A stretch of DNA of 64,000 bases from Trifolium pratense (Eukaryota; Streptophyta; Magnoliopsida; Fabales; Fabaceae): NCBI RefSeq assembly GCF_020283565.1, contig NC_060062.1, positions 52,598,439-52,662,438 on the forward strand, given 5' to 3'. This document shows positions 37,761 through 51,550 of the stretch, in pieces. Position 1 is the first letter of the stretch, and each line of letters opens with the position of its first letter. The notes beneath the pieces are model-generated. The model was not told the origin of the DNA, did not search any database, and saw nothing but the letters and a program-made list of their open reading frames with translations. The translations under genes were made by a program, and so were the position numbers.

Positions 37761-39852
37761 AGGAAAGTTATGTTTGTTTTGTTTTGTTTTGTTTAACTAA
37801 GTTTGGGACATCATGTGTGTGTGTCTCTCACTCAGCCTATGTTTGCGCCGCTCCCACCACGTATTCTACTCATTCTCTATCTATGCGCATCTCTGTTTTT
37901 AAAAAATTATTATTTGTTTTTTTGGTAGAACAAAAGGATCTAATATTTTTTCTTTCTTAAATTTAGATTTTGAATTCCTCAGAAGCATGCAATCATAGAA
38001 AAGATGATTGTCGTCTATGTTTCAAAGCAAATAGTATTATTGAAAAGAATAAATATTCCCGTTTACTTTTTAAATTAATTAAGAATTTAATATATCTAAT
38101 ATGTTATATATTAGATACATTATATTCTCAATGAATTTTAAAAGTAAATTTTTTCTTATATTAAAGACTGGAAGAAATAAATTGTACCGAAAAAAGGGAA
38201 AGAAAAGTCTAAAGATCCGTGCAAGGTAGTCTCACTATAGTTTGGAAAATTAAAGTTCACGGAAAAAATATATTTTCTCCGTCCCAAAATATAAGAGAAA
38301 ACTGGTTAAATAAAGTTGATGTATTTAGTCCAAATTCTTAACCAAATACATTAATTTTCTTTGACCAATTTTCCCTTATATTTTGGGATGGAGGGAGTAC
38401 AATATAATTTGACTAGAGAGAGATTAACTTCTACTTTAGAAAATGAAGATTTAATATAAAGTTTGACATATGTGACCATCCTGGCATATGTGACCGCCCT
38501 GACTCAGCAAATATATGTCCGATCCTTCTTGTCATTACCGTCTCCGTCCAAAGTTTTTAGTTTTTACTTTTTGGTTTTAATGTACTTTTGATCCCCTATT
38601 TTGAAAAATTTTAATTTTTGATTCTTTATTTTAAAAGTCAACTTTTTGATTTTCCTATTTTGAAAAATTCGAAGTTTTAATCCCCTATTTTAGATTTTTC
38701 TGAATTTTAGTCCTCCAACTCAATTTGATAGAATTTTAGCTGATGTGTCAAACTCATTATTATGTGGTAGTTTCTATGTTGACAAAACATTTTCATGTCA
38801 TTAATTTTTTTTTAAATCAAATATTTTAAAAGTATTAAAATGGAGTAATAAAATAATTAATGATATATAATTAAAAAAAATAAAATAAACGTCTTTACAT
38901 TATATAATAATAACTAAAATAAGCTCTTTACATTATTATATAACTAAAAATCAGTAAATTACTCAAATAAGTCAGAAAAACAAATGTTGGTTCGCAAATC
39001 ATGACACCTTAAGAAATCAGAAACACAAATACTTTTAATTTTTGCAAGAGTACAAATAGTAAAACATCATTAATTTTAGGCTAAATTATATAGTCCTATA
39101 ACTTATTTTATGGTTTCATTTTGGTCCCATAACTATTTTTTTGTTTCGTTTTAATCCCTTATCTTTATTTTTATTAGTCAATTTAGTTCATTCCGTTAAC
39201 TTTAACCCCAAGTATATAAGGTGGATCAACATTATAAGTGTTCACCAAAGATCTCATTAATGTTTCAATCTTAACCATTGATATTTTTGTTAAAAAAAAA
39301 CCATTGAATTTTGATGTTATAACAATCCAGCGGCTGCAACTGTATTAAGATACTCCCTAACAAATTTAGGAGTATGGTGGCTTTTAAATTGATTTTTCCC
39401 TAACAAATGTAGAAACTGCATAGTTGAATGAAGTTTCAGTATTTGAGTTTGAGGATTGAAATATTCTTGTGGTCAAAAAAATTTATTTGGTCACAGACAC
39501 AAAACACAACATATAATATAATTATTTTTTTAAAAAATGTTATTTAATTATTTATTTTTTTACATTCACTTTTTCTTATGTGTGACCAAATAGAATTTTT
39601 TGGTCTCATGACCACACAAGAATATCTCTTGAGGATTTAAGACGATTTAAGACATGTCAGGTTCACGATTTTTGGAAATTTCAAATTTAACAAATTTAGG
39701 AATTCTTTTTTATGAAAAAACAAATTCGGAATTAGAGGTGCAGAGTGTTTCATAATAATGTGCTCTCGCACACAAGCCAATTTAGGATACATTTGGATGG
39801 ACTTATTTTTGAGTTTATGTAAAATAACTTATGTAAATAAATGAGTTTTTAA
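37761..39852. other. Intergenic, mostly anonymous repeats
   Basis: Holds a small MITE (38,275-38,400), a series of TCCCCTATTTTGAAAAATT-type repeats (38,580-38,720) and a GGTCCCATAACTA-type dispersed repeat (39,070-39,200). No gene is recognised. Confidence 0.5.
38275..38400. mobile_element. Stowaway-like MITE
   Basis: The left end has CTCCGTCCCAAAATATAAG and the right end CTTATATTTTGGGATGGAGG GAGTA, an inverse pair about 125 bp apart. The CTCCCTCCGTCCC end and a TA next to the right end fit the Stowaway/mariner group. Confidence 0.75.
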
Positions 39853-41108
39853 TAAAGGTAATTGAAACCGGACCGGACGTCGAACCGATGGAGGCATCAG
39901 TTCACGGTTTAAAGGTTCGACCGGGGTTGGAGCGGGGTTCAACCGGTATTAATTAAATATAGTTTTTATATTTATAAATATTTAAATAGTATATAAAATA
40001 ATAATAATGATAATAATAGTAATAAATAAAAATAAAACGGTTGCTTTTGTAAAGATAAGTGAGCTGTTTTTAGTCTATGAAATTTTTCACTTAGACCCAA
40101 ACCCACTTATACTAAACCTAAAATGCTAGTGTTTGTTTCATGGATTATAAATTTATTCTCAGGAATGTGACTTTAGGAATCTTTAATTCCTATGTTTGTT
40201 TCAAGTTTTAAAAAATTATGCCTAGGAATTTTTTATTCCTTGGAATATAAATTACACATGACTTTCCCACTTTTCATTCTCATGTTAAATGGTGGGAATC
40301 TTATATTCCCATGGGAATAAGAGGTAACCACCCATAACTCCCTACTCTCCCATTGTTTTTAACTCATTTATTTTTTTTATTTTAATATTTTAAAATGTTA
40401 ATTGAATTTATTTTAAAAATGTTCCAAGGAACTTTATTTATTTACCAAACACATTGATAGGAATAATACTCCCAGCAATAATGTTCCAAGGAATAATAAT
40501 CCTAGGATTATAATTTTAATCCCCGAAACAAACACACATTAAGGATTTTCATTCTCTATTCACAATAACAGCAGCCGCTAGCTCTACTCATTTCATATCT
40601 TTGATTTCTTTGACAGTAGGAAAATACCCATTTTTTCTTTATGCAATTGGTATAAGTTGCTTGTTGGAAATATTGATGAACACTCTGAGATAAGACCTTG
40701 CTTTTTATGAGTTGCTTTTACTTACCCAAATATAATTTCTTTGGCATCACCTCCTTTATTTCTTCTTGTTCTTGTTCTTCTGTAATTATTTCTTCATCTT
40801 CTCTCTCTTTTATTTTTTATTTTTCTGAGACAAGGTTGTCTAAACAGAGTGGAAAAGGAAAAGTGTTTGTGCGTGTTTCTCCGTTTGTTGTTCGTTTTTG
40901 ATTTCACGTTGATCTTAATCAAATTAAAAAAAACTGAAACGACATTGAAAAGAAAAAAAATTCAGACCGCCGAACCGCCTAGACCAACCGGGCCGGTCAC
41001 CCGTTTTTACCGGTTCGGATCCGGTTTAATCAGCGGTTTTAAGCATTAACCGGACTGGATATAGGTCCGGTTCACGGTTCGACCGGCCGGTCCGGGTTTG
41101 ACAACTTG
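39853..41108. mobile_element. hAT-like element with GGTTCGACCGG-rich ends
   Basis: Left subterminal sequence has AACCGGACCGGACGTCGAACCG; the right end has CGGTTCGACCGGCCGGTCCGGG, its inverse. Flanks are GTTTTTAA (39,845-39,852) and GTTTTTAT (41,109-41,116), 7 of 8 identical. No transposase is present. A MITE is nested inside at about 40,128-40,545. Confidence 0.65.
40128..40545. mobile_element. MITE nested in the hAT-like element
   Basis: The left end reads GTGTTTGTTTCATGGATTAT and the right end ATAATTTTAATCCCCGAAAC then AAACACAC, an inverse pair. The inside repeats AGGAAT and CCTAGGA words typical of AT-rich plant MITEs. Confidence 0.6.
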
Positions 41109-41911
41109 GTTTTTATGTATTATTATAAATTTTTTAAGGTAGCTTATGAGAAAATAGCTTATAAAGATATAATTTTTGTCGGCGAAAATTTACGAATCAA
41201 CACAAAAGTCTATTTATTTGCATAAGTTATTTTCAATTTCATAAGCTCAAAAACTATAATGAAAATTAAAGATAACTTCCGTGTTATTTGGTTGACAACA
41301 ATTTGGATGTTGTGGAAAACTCATAATGATTGTTTTTTCAATATGACAGACGTTGATAAGCACACATGGTTAGATGATTCAAAAATGTGTTGTGCTTTAC
41401 AAGTTAATTTAAACATTAATTTTATCAAAAACTATAAATTCAATTAATTAACTTACCATCTATTATAAAATAAATAAATAAATTGACATATAGAAGCTAT
41501 ATAAACTATTTATTTTTAGTCCGTCTAACCCTATCTACTAATATTTCCCTCTCTGCCTAACAACAACTAATATATATTTTTGATTTACAATCAAGCTGAT
41601 GATTAAACTTACTATCTCTAACATACTATCCAAATTTTTCACCATTAGACAAAATCTCGTGACTTAACAATGAATTGATCTATTAAAAAAAAACTAGACA
41701 TTCTGAAATTGTGTTTTTTTTTTGTTGGTGTTTGAAATTGTCTTTTTTTATTTTATTTTGTCGGTATCTCATGATGACAATTGCACTGGGACAAATTAAT
41801 GGCGCGTAATAATAGTCAATAAGATAGAAGACTTTTTCCCATTTCTCTGTTCTTCCATTTTCTGGGGCCACTTCTAACTCTAACTAACTCCATCTTCTTC
41901 AATCTTCAACC
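41109..41911. other. ARP8 upstream region
   Basis: AT-rich sequence with a partial copy of the AAGCTTAT repeat near 41,140-41,250. The last ~100 bp before the ARP8 start are pyrimidine-rich (CTAACTCCATCTTCTTCAATC), consistent with a leader. No other gene is seen. Confidence 0.45.
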
Positions 41912-44900
41912 ATGGCGATGCTGTTAAGAAAACTCCGTGATTCAGCATCATCGTTAAAGCAACGATCCACCACTTCATCTTCATCTTCATCATCATCATC
42001 ATCACGCTCTCATCCTTCTCCTCCTCTTCCTCTTCCTTTAGGTTCATTCGATTCACTCCCTACTGAATTACTCCTCAAAATCATACGACTATTGGACCCT
42101 AAACAAGTCGCTAAACTATGCATCGTTTGCAAATCATGGCGATCTCTCGTCTCCGATAATCAACTCTGGGCTTATTTTCTTCAAACATATCAACCTCTAC
42201 ACTTTGATTCTATTCTCTTCTCAGAAATTAACTTAACTTCTGGTTATCCTCTTCCGTAAGTAATTAATAATTCAACAACCTTAATTAACTCTACTCCTAT
42301 TGTTTAATTGGAATTACTAATTGAAATTTGAGTTGTTTGAATTTAATTTCAGGATTTTTGTTAATCAGACGCCACGCGTGTCGTTTAAGCAGGTTTATGG
42401 CCAACGGGAGCGAGTTCCTCCTGCTGTTATCATCGACGGTTAGTTAGTTGGTTAGATTGTTAACTAGTATGTGTGTTTTGTTGTGCTTATTTTGAATGAA
42501 TTGATTATTTACAATTGATTCTGGCTAAAAGTTAGTTGAAAGTAAAAGTGATTTTATGTTTGAATATATTCGTGTAAATGTCAATTCTAGAAGTAAAATT
42601 TGAGAGGAACCGAACATGTCGAAACCAACTTTGCACTTCTAGAATCCATTTTGGCTGCTAAAAAAGTGGTTGGTTATTTAGTTAGTTTTTTACCCCTTTC
42701 TGTGTAGGTGGTTCTGGCTATTGCAAATTTGGTTGGAACAAAGACGAGCGTCCATTGGGGCGAACAGCTACCTTTTTGGTGAGACTATCTGGTTAAATTT
42801 ATTTACTTAGGACAAATTCTGTAACTCATGGAGTTGAATAATGACAATGACTTAGAAAACTTTGGTTTTGTACTGGTGTACGATTATATTTAACCATAGA
42901 GCCTCATTGTAATATCATTTCCTAGGATTCGGCTGCTCTAAGGTGAGCAACTCACTTTCGAGTGTAAAGTGATTAACAAATTAAAGGTCGATATTGTAGG
43001 TATATCATAACAAATCATGAGTTTGTTATAATAAGAACCATTGATTTACTCACTTTAGAGGATCTAATTCCCATTTCCCAAAGCATCCGCTGAAATCTAC
43101 ATGGCGAGATATAATTGAATCTTTGTGTAATTTTTTTTAAATGGTTGGCAAATAGTTACTACGTTCTAAATTGAAAGTGTTAAATGAGTTCCAACTGATA
43201 ATGGCACATCTGGTTGAATTTTCCTCTTGCACTTACTATGACTTGGGTTCAAATAAAAAATTATCTAGTTATAGGCCATTCACAAATTTCATTGTAAATC
43301 CTTACAGTAGTCATTGATTCTCCCTGACCTTGCATGAGGGAATGCCTCACCTAATCTATTTTTTTAATAAAAAAGAGAAAGATAAAGGTAAGCTGTCTAA
43401 AAAAATTGAGATGGTGATGCGAATTTTACACATGCTTTTATTATTTATTGTAATGTTCTTTATAATATTTGTCAAGAAGTTTATTTATTTTCATGTTGAA
43501 ACTATTTCTCTTCTACTTAAAATAAATACTTGTTTTGCTTACTTTTTTCAATCAAACAGTTTTTTTCTTTTTCTTTTTCTTTTGCTTTAACTTTTTCTTT
43601 TTAGTTATATGACTGCTGGGGAATTTGATTTGCAGGAATTTGGTAACGTGGAAACGCCAATATATACTAGGCTTCGGCATTTTTTTGGGACTGTATATGG
43701 CAGGTGTGAGTCGTTCTTGGTTTTACTTATTGTTGGTGAAGCAATTTTCTTATCTTATGTTTTAAAGACGATTTGTGCAAAGTATGATGGATGATTGATA
43801 CTATACCATAACAATTGAGTTGTGAAAAGAGCAGTTGTTTTCAGCTGATGATACATTTCTGTATGTCTTGCACAAATTTTATGTCTAATGGCAAGGATAT
43901 GTTGGTGTTTTCTCTGCAGGATGAAGGTGAAACCAAGTTCTCAACCTGTTGTTGTTTCTTTACCATTATGCCACTATGATGGTTAGTTCAATTTTTTTCA
44001 TGTTTGAAAATTAAAATTAATTGCGTTAATTGCGGATCAATACTGAGTAAACCCTTCAGTCCTACATAAGGACATATGTGCCTGTGGTATGTTTTGGAAA
44101 TTAAATCTTTATAAGTACTAATTTGGTGACAAATTCTTTTGAGAAATAATGCGGTGACACTATATTTTGAAAAGCCAATTTAGAGGTTTACTCTATTGAT
44201 ATTTAGTGAAGGCCATGGATTGCCTTCTGATCAAGAACTAATTTGGATATAATTTTGTTTAAATACATTTCCAGGTGCCAAACCTTAACCAATTTCAGTA
44301 AATATGGCAATTTATATGCTTCGAAAAGCAAAGTTAGTAAGTGAAAATTGAAAATGCTTGGTCTGTCTAGTGTCTACCTTCATAAAAGTAAACATGAAAA
44401 TATACCATGCAATCACTGGCTTATAATTCAATACTTATTAATCTAGTGTCTTATGAATACTTATGATAATTTGTGCAGCGAGGTACACTAAGAAACCTAC
44501 ATATTGATTTGCATTTTTATTGTAATTATGTCACATTATACTGCACTTTCTATGCATTATTCTTCAAGCAAAAGAAATATTTATGATTATATATGTGTGC
44601 GCGCCTGCATATGTGGAACATATATTGTTGAATTTAAAAGTTGTATTATGTAGATCAAGTCTACAAATCAAGAGCTATTTGATGTTTTAACGTACCATTT
44701 CGTTTTAACGTCAAATATGATTCTTAGAGTATTAAGCAAATGTTTACTATTAAATTACATGCATTGTCTAAAGTGTTGCATCCATGATCATCTTCTACAC
44801 AATATAATATGATTCTATGGTAGGGTAAATCTTCCTTTTGCAAAACGTTTTTTAAGGTGCTGCTACCGATTTTGAGTTTTGACACAGTGTCAACAAATCT

Positions 44901-47900
44901 CAACTTTGTGTGTATCTATGCTATTTCTAGCCATTTAATAATTTCATTCCTTACCGCAGATACCAATTCAGCCAAAGCATCGAGACATCAGCTTAAAGAA
45001 GCAATATGCTCTGCGTTGTTTGACATGAATGTTCCTTCTGTTTGTGCTCTCAACCAGGTAGCATATTTTAGCGGGAACAAAATATTATTTCTGCTTAACT
45101 TTTAACCCATGCTAAATAAGATTTGGACATGAATGTTGTACTTCGAGGATCGATTTTCCTCTTCCTTCAATTTAGTTAATTAGAAAAGTCATAAATGGAT
45201 TTAGGCACTTGCACCTCTTTAATGAGTATTCCCTGCTCTTAATTCCTAACACAGTTCCCTATTTGAAATGAAATTAAGCCTGAAATTATTGTGCATACCA
45301 CTCTGCAAAGATTAGTGTGCATATAATTTGGGAAGAGTCTTGTAGTTCAACAGTAAACAGAAATGACATAAGATTGCAAAGATGAAAATGTTGTAAATCA
45401 ATGAGTAAATATCCAATTCTATTCCTTTATTTAGTTTAATCTGCGTTTATTTTTACTATATTTTCTTAACTGAATCATTTTGTATTTTGTAAATGTAGGC
45501 AACTTTAGCTCTCTTTGCTGCAAATCAAACTTCTGGAATAGTTGTAAATATAGGATTTCAAGTCACATCTGTAGTTCCAAGTATGCTTTATGATTTTGTT
45601 CTCTCATGCAATTCCTAATCATGCAAAAAAAAAAAAATCTCCTGCATGAAATAAGCGAGCTGTTAAGAACGTGGAAAAAAGGAAAAGGAAAATTGATAGA
45701 ACGAATCAAAAGAAAAGAACAATTCTATTGAATACTGATAATTGGAGAGAAATCGCTCTTCCAAGGTTCCATGCCACCATTCTGGTCACTCTCATCATCA
45801 AATGTTTACAAATATTAACGATCCCCCTCTACCCTTGAACCCTCCTATTTATCTTTTAACTAATTCCGTCTAACTAACAAGCTAACTACTCTAACTGTAC
45901 TGAACTAATTTCTCTTTTGAGTAAACAACCATTTTGGTCATTGAATGTGTGAAGTGCTATAACTATAGTCCCTTAATGTATCAAAATTTCAAAAACATCA
46001 CCAGATGTGTGTTTTGTTTGTCATTTTGGTTCTCAAATGTGTCTTTTGTTAGCTTTGTCCTTAAATGCGTCTTCCATTGGTCAGTTTGGTCCTTTTAAAA
46101 ATAATAAACAAAAGACACGTTCAAGAATTCTTTTGTAATTTTGGTTCATTCAGGGGCTATAGTGACACCTCCTCACAAATTTAGAGACCAAAATGATTGA
46201 GCACTCCTTTTCTTCTCTCCTAGCAATACCCTAACATTAACATTCTGCATTATCAGGTTCAGACGTTGTCAACACTTAAACATCACCTCTTTTGTCTAAT
46301 ATATACATTATATATTGTTGTCTGAAGTTAATGAGTTTATTGTTGATTATATTTTCTCCCCTGATTGAGCATATACGCATTGTTGCTTTATAGTTTTAAA
46401 TGGTAAAGTGATGCGAAAGATTGGTGTGGAGGTTGTGGGGCTGGGAGCACTAAAACTTACAGGATTTCTTAGAGAGCAAATGCAACAAAGCAATATATAT
46501 TTTGAATCTTTGTACACTGTTCGCACACTAAAAGAGGTATTGCTGTTGTCTCTTCTGTTTTGAAACACTTGCTTGATGAGAATTTACTACAGTAATATTT
46601 GATGCCACAAATACACTTGGGAGGACATATGTGGACCCCTACATTTCTTATGAATTTTAGGCTAGCTAAAACATCTCTTTATTAAGCTTTGTTAAGTTGA
46701 ATTTGTTTTGAAATATTCAAATCTTTTAGATGACTAGCAGCCTTATTCAGACAGATTGGTAAATTTCTACTAACATCTCTACGTTGCCTAGGTGCGGGTA
46801 TGGTACCGGTACCCGATACGGGTACCGGTACGGGGTACGACATTTTTAGAAAAACTAATGGATGTGTATGGGCATAAATTAAGGTACGGGTATGTACCCG
46901 GTACTGGTACTCTCACTCAAATGGAGTACCCGTGCATGAGTCTCTCTCTAACCGAGAAAAAAAAGGCTTTATGTGCCTTGGTTCCTGCTATAAAATATCA
47001 TGAATGAAAGTAATGAAAACCTAGCCTCCACCTTTTAACTTAAGCTTCTAAGTTGATTTAGTTATTGACAACGGCGCAACGCTCATCATTCTATCCTGCC
47101 TCTCCATTTTTAATATGTTGCCAAGGAATTCCATCAGTGAAAGGGGGGATTTAGGAATTTAGGCTTCAAAGCCAATTAATTTGGTTTATTCAAGGTAGAG
47201 AAATGGTTTTCCATTTGATGATTATGGAAAAATGCTGTTGTTTCTATCACATCATCTTGTTGGACGAAATGACTGTTTTTGATTGTTCACTTGTCAGCCT
47301 TTTGTGAAATTGATCATCAGTTCATCAACCTCACGAAAGCCCTTTCCTTTTTAAACCAAGGGAATATGAGAGGCATGAAAACAATAAATGAAACAGAAAA
47401 TGTTCCTTCAATCCAAACAAGCCCTGGTAATCAGGGAATACCATAGAACAAATTTGAACAAAATACAGTATAAAAACAGAATCCTTAAATTAACTCCTGA
47501 TAGTTATGGTTGCAATCATTCACTGAGCTATCAACAGGCCGGATATTGACGTCCGAAACACTCCCCTTAAATTGATAAAATGGATGTTGGTTATAACCAG
47601 CTTGTCTGCCAATATTTCAAAACTCTGTCAGGGAAGTTTTGATAAGCTATCTGCTGGATTTGTCTTGGTAGTGGCCCAAATAACTGAACAAATGAGTAGG
47701 TTGAACCATGTCAATATAGTTTAGCCTGGCCTAAAACAGGCCTACATGCAAGCCCCAGAAATATCAAAATCAACAACTAAATTGTTCTGTATATCTTTCT
47801 TAAGTTACTCTAATGTCAATTTATAACAAATATCCACATATTGAAGTCATAATTAATTGAAATTCTTTAAGTTGAAGTTACTCTAAGTCTTCTATTACAA

Positions 47901-49955
47901 GTTAATCGTCGGTTTTGGATTTTAAAGTAAGAATAAAGAAAATGTTGACCAACAGTCAACCAAAATATCCCTTAGCCAGCACATGATTAGGGCGACTCAA
48001 CAATTTATTAGCCTGCACTAAAACTGGTCTGGTTGAAGTCTGACCTGGCAACCTAAATTGACAACTCTACTTTCATGGGTTCAACAAGGGGAGCTTCCAA
48101 GAGAATGATTTATTTAGACACTTAAGAAAATTGATCGTACACTTTCTTTGAGCGAATCCTTTGTGATCACTTTAATAGTTTTCCTTTTACGCTTTTTGTT
48201 TCTTTTCCATCTTCCCTTTTTTCCTGTGTGTGGTAAGAGTGACTGGTACGGTGGTACCTGTTTGTACCTTGTCTATGTTGGGATTTAAGTTACTCCAACA
48301 GTCTAAGCCTGCTTAAGAGACAAGAATCATATTGGTAAATAAGAGTTAAAAGGATATTGTTAGGACTTAGGAGGTCTCCATCATTAGTAAGTAGTTAGTT
48401 AAAGATATTTAGCAAGATATAAATAATAGAAGGAAAGGAGACCTAGAGATCATTCAGTCAACAAGTTTTGCGGCCTATGGCGCAAGGTCGGTAGTAGACT
48501 TTCAAATTTCTGTTTCTGTAATTTGGAAGTTTAATCCTATTTTTTTGGAATAAAAATACCAGGTTCTTATATGAGTGCTCCTTGCATAAATTTTTACGCC
48601 TATGACTATGAAGCTGTTTCTGTTTCTGATATCTTGTTGGTTACATGAAAACAGAAGCTATGCTATGTTGCCTATGACTATGAAGCTGAGCTATTGAAAG
48701 ATACACATGCATCATTTGAAGCTGTTGAAGGGAAGTTTACACTCTCTAAAGAGAGGTTTCAAACAGGAGAGATCTTATTCCAGCCACGTCTTGCTGGGAT
48801 GTAAGTTTTTGTACTTCTTCCAGTATTGTTATAACGTACCCGACCCCACTTTGTGGGATAAGGCTTGGTTGTTGTTGTTCAATATTGTTACAACATATTA
48901 GTATTACAGATTTGCTTCAGAGATTATATTCATGTCTGCCACTATTTAGCAGCTTTGCTTGATAAGTAACCTGGACCTGTTTTCTTTTCACATCTGTTCT
49001 TTCTGATTTCAAACCATTTTCAATAATTAGTGGCATCTTTGATATTGTTGAAACAAGTTGATATGCCAATTTTAAACTCTACAACTTTTGTAATATTCTT
49101 CTGGAGGCATTTAACTCATTTGAAAACTAATGAACCTAAACCACACAGTACTTATATGATATGTGATAATTATCTAAACCTAACATTATAATAATTGATT
49201 CTGATCCCCTTCTGTCTTATTTGTTTATATTTTCCTAGCTTAACCATATTTTCTACATTTTGGTATAGGCGAGCAATGAGTTTGCACCATGCCATAGCTC
49301 TCTGTATGGACCATTGTCATTCTGCAGAATTAGCAGGCGGCAGTGATTGGTTTAAGACCATTGTCTTATCCGGAGGGTCTGCATGTTTACCAGGTTTAGC
49401 AGGTAAATATCCCTTTTTATTTTGTCACCTTTTTTGTCTTTGCATCTGAACATAAAGATGAAGTGGAACCACTGCACAAAATACCCCTGGTTATGAGCTA
49501 CCATTAAGATTTCTAACTCTACTTTTGGGATCATATGCATCAGAAAGGTTAGAGAAGGAACTTCATTCGTTACGTCCTCCCTATATGTCGAATGGAATCA
49601 GAGTCATCCCTCCTCCACATGGTGCGGATACTGCATGGTTTGGTGCAAAGCTTATTGGCAGTGTGAGCTATCCACTAACTCTTTTAAACATTCACATTTT
49701 CTTTGCTCCACAGGACCTCACTTTTATGCTGATCAAGTTCTAACATATTGATTATTGAAACTTTCATACAACTGAGTTGACTTGATATTCATTAACCAAC
49801 TTTGTGTCAGCTTATTTATGGCTACATGATATAAATAGTTTGTGCCTATGTAGAGCTGACTGTTTGTTAATTATGTTCAGTTGAGCACGTTTCCGGCCCC
49901 CTGGTGTACAACAAAGAAGCAGTTCCGTCAGAATAAACTCAACCGAATCTGGTGA
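41912..49955 (+). CDS. ARP8: Actin-related protein 8 with N-terminal F-box
   Basis: Twelve exons join in frame to 475 aa: 41912-42255, 42353-42438, 42708-42778, 43636-43703, 43920-43981, 44960-45057, 45499-45580, 46394-46536, 48655-48800, 49269-49402, 49544-49662, 49881-49955. The order matches Arabidopsis ARP8 (about 471 aa), unusual among actin-related proteins in carrying an F-box. Visible parts: poly-Ser tract 22-31, F-box about 47-92 (LPTELLLKIIRLLDPKQVAK), actin phosphate-binding type loop IIDGGSGYCKFGW, and a late nucleotide-site segment VLSGGSACLPGLAERLEKEL. It is expected to join SCF ubiquitin ligases through the F-box; substrates are unknown. It differs from conventional actin in much of the core, so ATP binding and polymerisation are doubtful. 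Intron 8 (2.1 kb) contains repeats. Confidence 0.95.
48276..48590 (+). mobile_element. Possible solo LTR in ARP8 intron 8
   Basis: A TGTTGGGATTTAAG start and an LTR-like body (AAATAATAGAAGGAAAGGAG, later TTTTTTTGGAATAAAAATACC) look like a copia-type LTR, but a matching 5-bp target duplication could not be fixed. No coding sequence accompanies it. Confidence 0.3.
48598..48688 (+). repeat. ARP8: 19-bp exon 9 segment duplicated in the preceding ARP8 intron
   Basis: GCCTATGACTATGAAGCTG occurs at 48,598-48,616 in the intron and at 48,670-48,688 in exon 9, 72 bp apart, identical over 19 bases; flanks do not match. Confidence 0.9.
48836..48882 (+). mobile_element. 5'-truncated Au-like SINE
   Basis: CCCGACCCCACTTTGTGGG, then ATAAGGCTTGGTTGTTGTTG, is the 3' end of the plant Au SINE family, which ends in a TTG-rich tail. 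Flanks TATTGTTATAAC (48,824-48,835) and TATTGTTACAAC (48,883-48,894) are an 11-of-12 target-site duplication. It lies about 35 bp past the exon 9 donor of ARP8. Confidence 0.8.
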
Positions 49956-51550
49956 TTACTTTGATCGAATCTTCTGTTCTTGATGATATAATTATTCTAT
50001 AACAGCAATTCTGCTTAATAATTTCCATCGTGGGGCAGCAACACCAGAGGAGTGAATTTAGTTTTACTTGTAATTTAGTAATTTATGCATAGCTTTTCTG
50101 TAAGAAGCCTTTATAAGCACCCAGCCTTTATAAGCACCCAGTTTTTTGGAATGAAAAAGAGACAGACGTCGTCTGTAATTTAAGAACTGTACCATGTCAA
50201 AAATGTGTTAATACAATTTAAGACCAAATCCTCAAACTGAAGGATTTAAATTATCAAAAATGCATACTGAATTGGTAATTTGTATTATTGGTTATGCAAG
50301 TGCACCCAAGAATATAAAAAGAAAGATTGATGGAGAAACTAAAAACAAGGACACAAATTTGGGTGGGTTAGTGTCGAGGTTTGGGCGAGTATGATGTGTG
50401 GTGATGTGGGCATGGCCAATGGGCAAGTAATCACCACAGTGGCTCCACTTCAACAGTTTGATGCTACTTTGGTGCGGGGGTTGGAAAAGATGGGACATGG
50501 TTCATGAACGTATTGTTTGTGGTTAACCGAGAGGAAGATTGTAGTGTGAAAAGGTGGTGATGCTTCCTAGAAAACGAGTGATAACCAATTTGTTTCTTAA
50601 AACTAGCAATTTCAATCTAATACATGAAACTTTAAAATTCTCAATCATATTAGTTATTTTGGACAGTTTAAAAGACTACATCTTTTTCCTCCTCATCTTG
50701 AACCAACAAAACAAAGATCAAAACAACGACTTGAACAAGAACACCCAAGAACTCTATAATGGCATAATAACAACTCATTGAGTTGGAGTTTTAGCTTATC
50801 CTTGAGCTTTAGAATTGAGGCTCGTCATGAAAGGCGTGAAACTATTGAAATTGATTGGGTTTGTGGTAGTTAAAATTCCATGAAGCAAAACTTGGAAGTT
50901 TCAATGGGTGTTTTTGTCCATGAGTTCCGGAGAAAGGATGAAGAAGATCAATTCATCAATCGGCGCTCATAATTGGCTCAGAATTTCTTTTGAACTATAG
51001 GTTCAAAGTTTTGGAACTAAATGATATTAATGACTATATTTGTTAACCATGTCTTCACAGGATGGTTTATGATGAGGTGCTGCATTAATTAATTGTTTGT
51101 TGAGGAATCTGCTATTCTTGCTACATTTGTTAAATCTGTTTTTTTTTGGGACAAATGTTGATATGTTATGTTTTGTTTTGTTGAGTTTTAGTATTGTATA
51201 TTTGTGGTATGTACTTAAACATGTCAATCACATCCTAGATTAATTGCAAAACCCCACAGAAAGGATCCATTATGGTTCTTTAATACACAATTCTTCATGT
51301 AGCACATGAGCATGACTAGACATGGTTCCATCACAATTTAGTTTCATCACACTACTAGGGTCTAGGAGAAGGGGATAGACCCAACATGATGCAGATTCTA
51401 TACCAATTTAATTTCCTCCCAACAAATTCAATTATATTCCAAGTCCTTCTAATGTTAACAACCAAGAGTTGGACCCTTCTAAAAGTACTCACACAAGGAG
51501 TATGCATCTGTCTAACAACACACCCATTTCACTCTCACTTGAACCACTTA
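49956..51550. other. ARP8 3' UTR and intergenic sequence
   Basis: The 3' UTR probably ends near 50,200 and has a 17-bp tandem duplication (CCTTTATAAGCACCCAG at 50,108 and 50,125). The rest has no recognisable gene. Confidence 0.5.

Noticed and set aside
46790..46940. GC-rich GGTACCGGTAC-type repeats in ARP8 intron 8
   Set aside because: They look like the end of a DNA transposon, but a partner end and target duplication could not be fixed, so no element is called.
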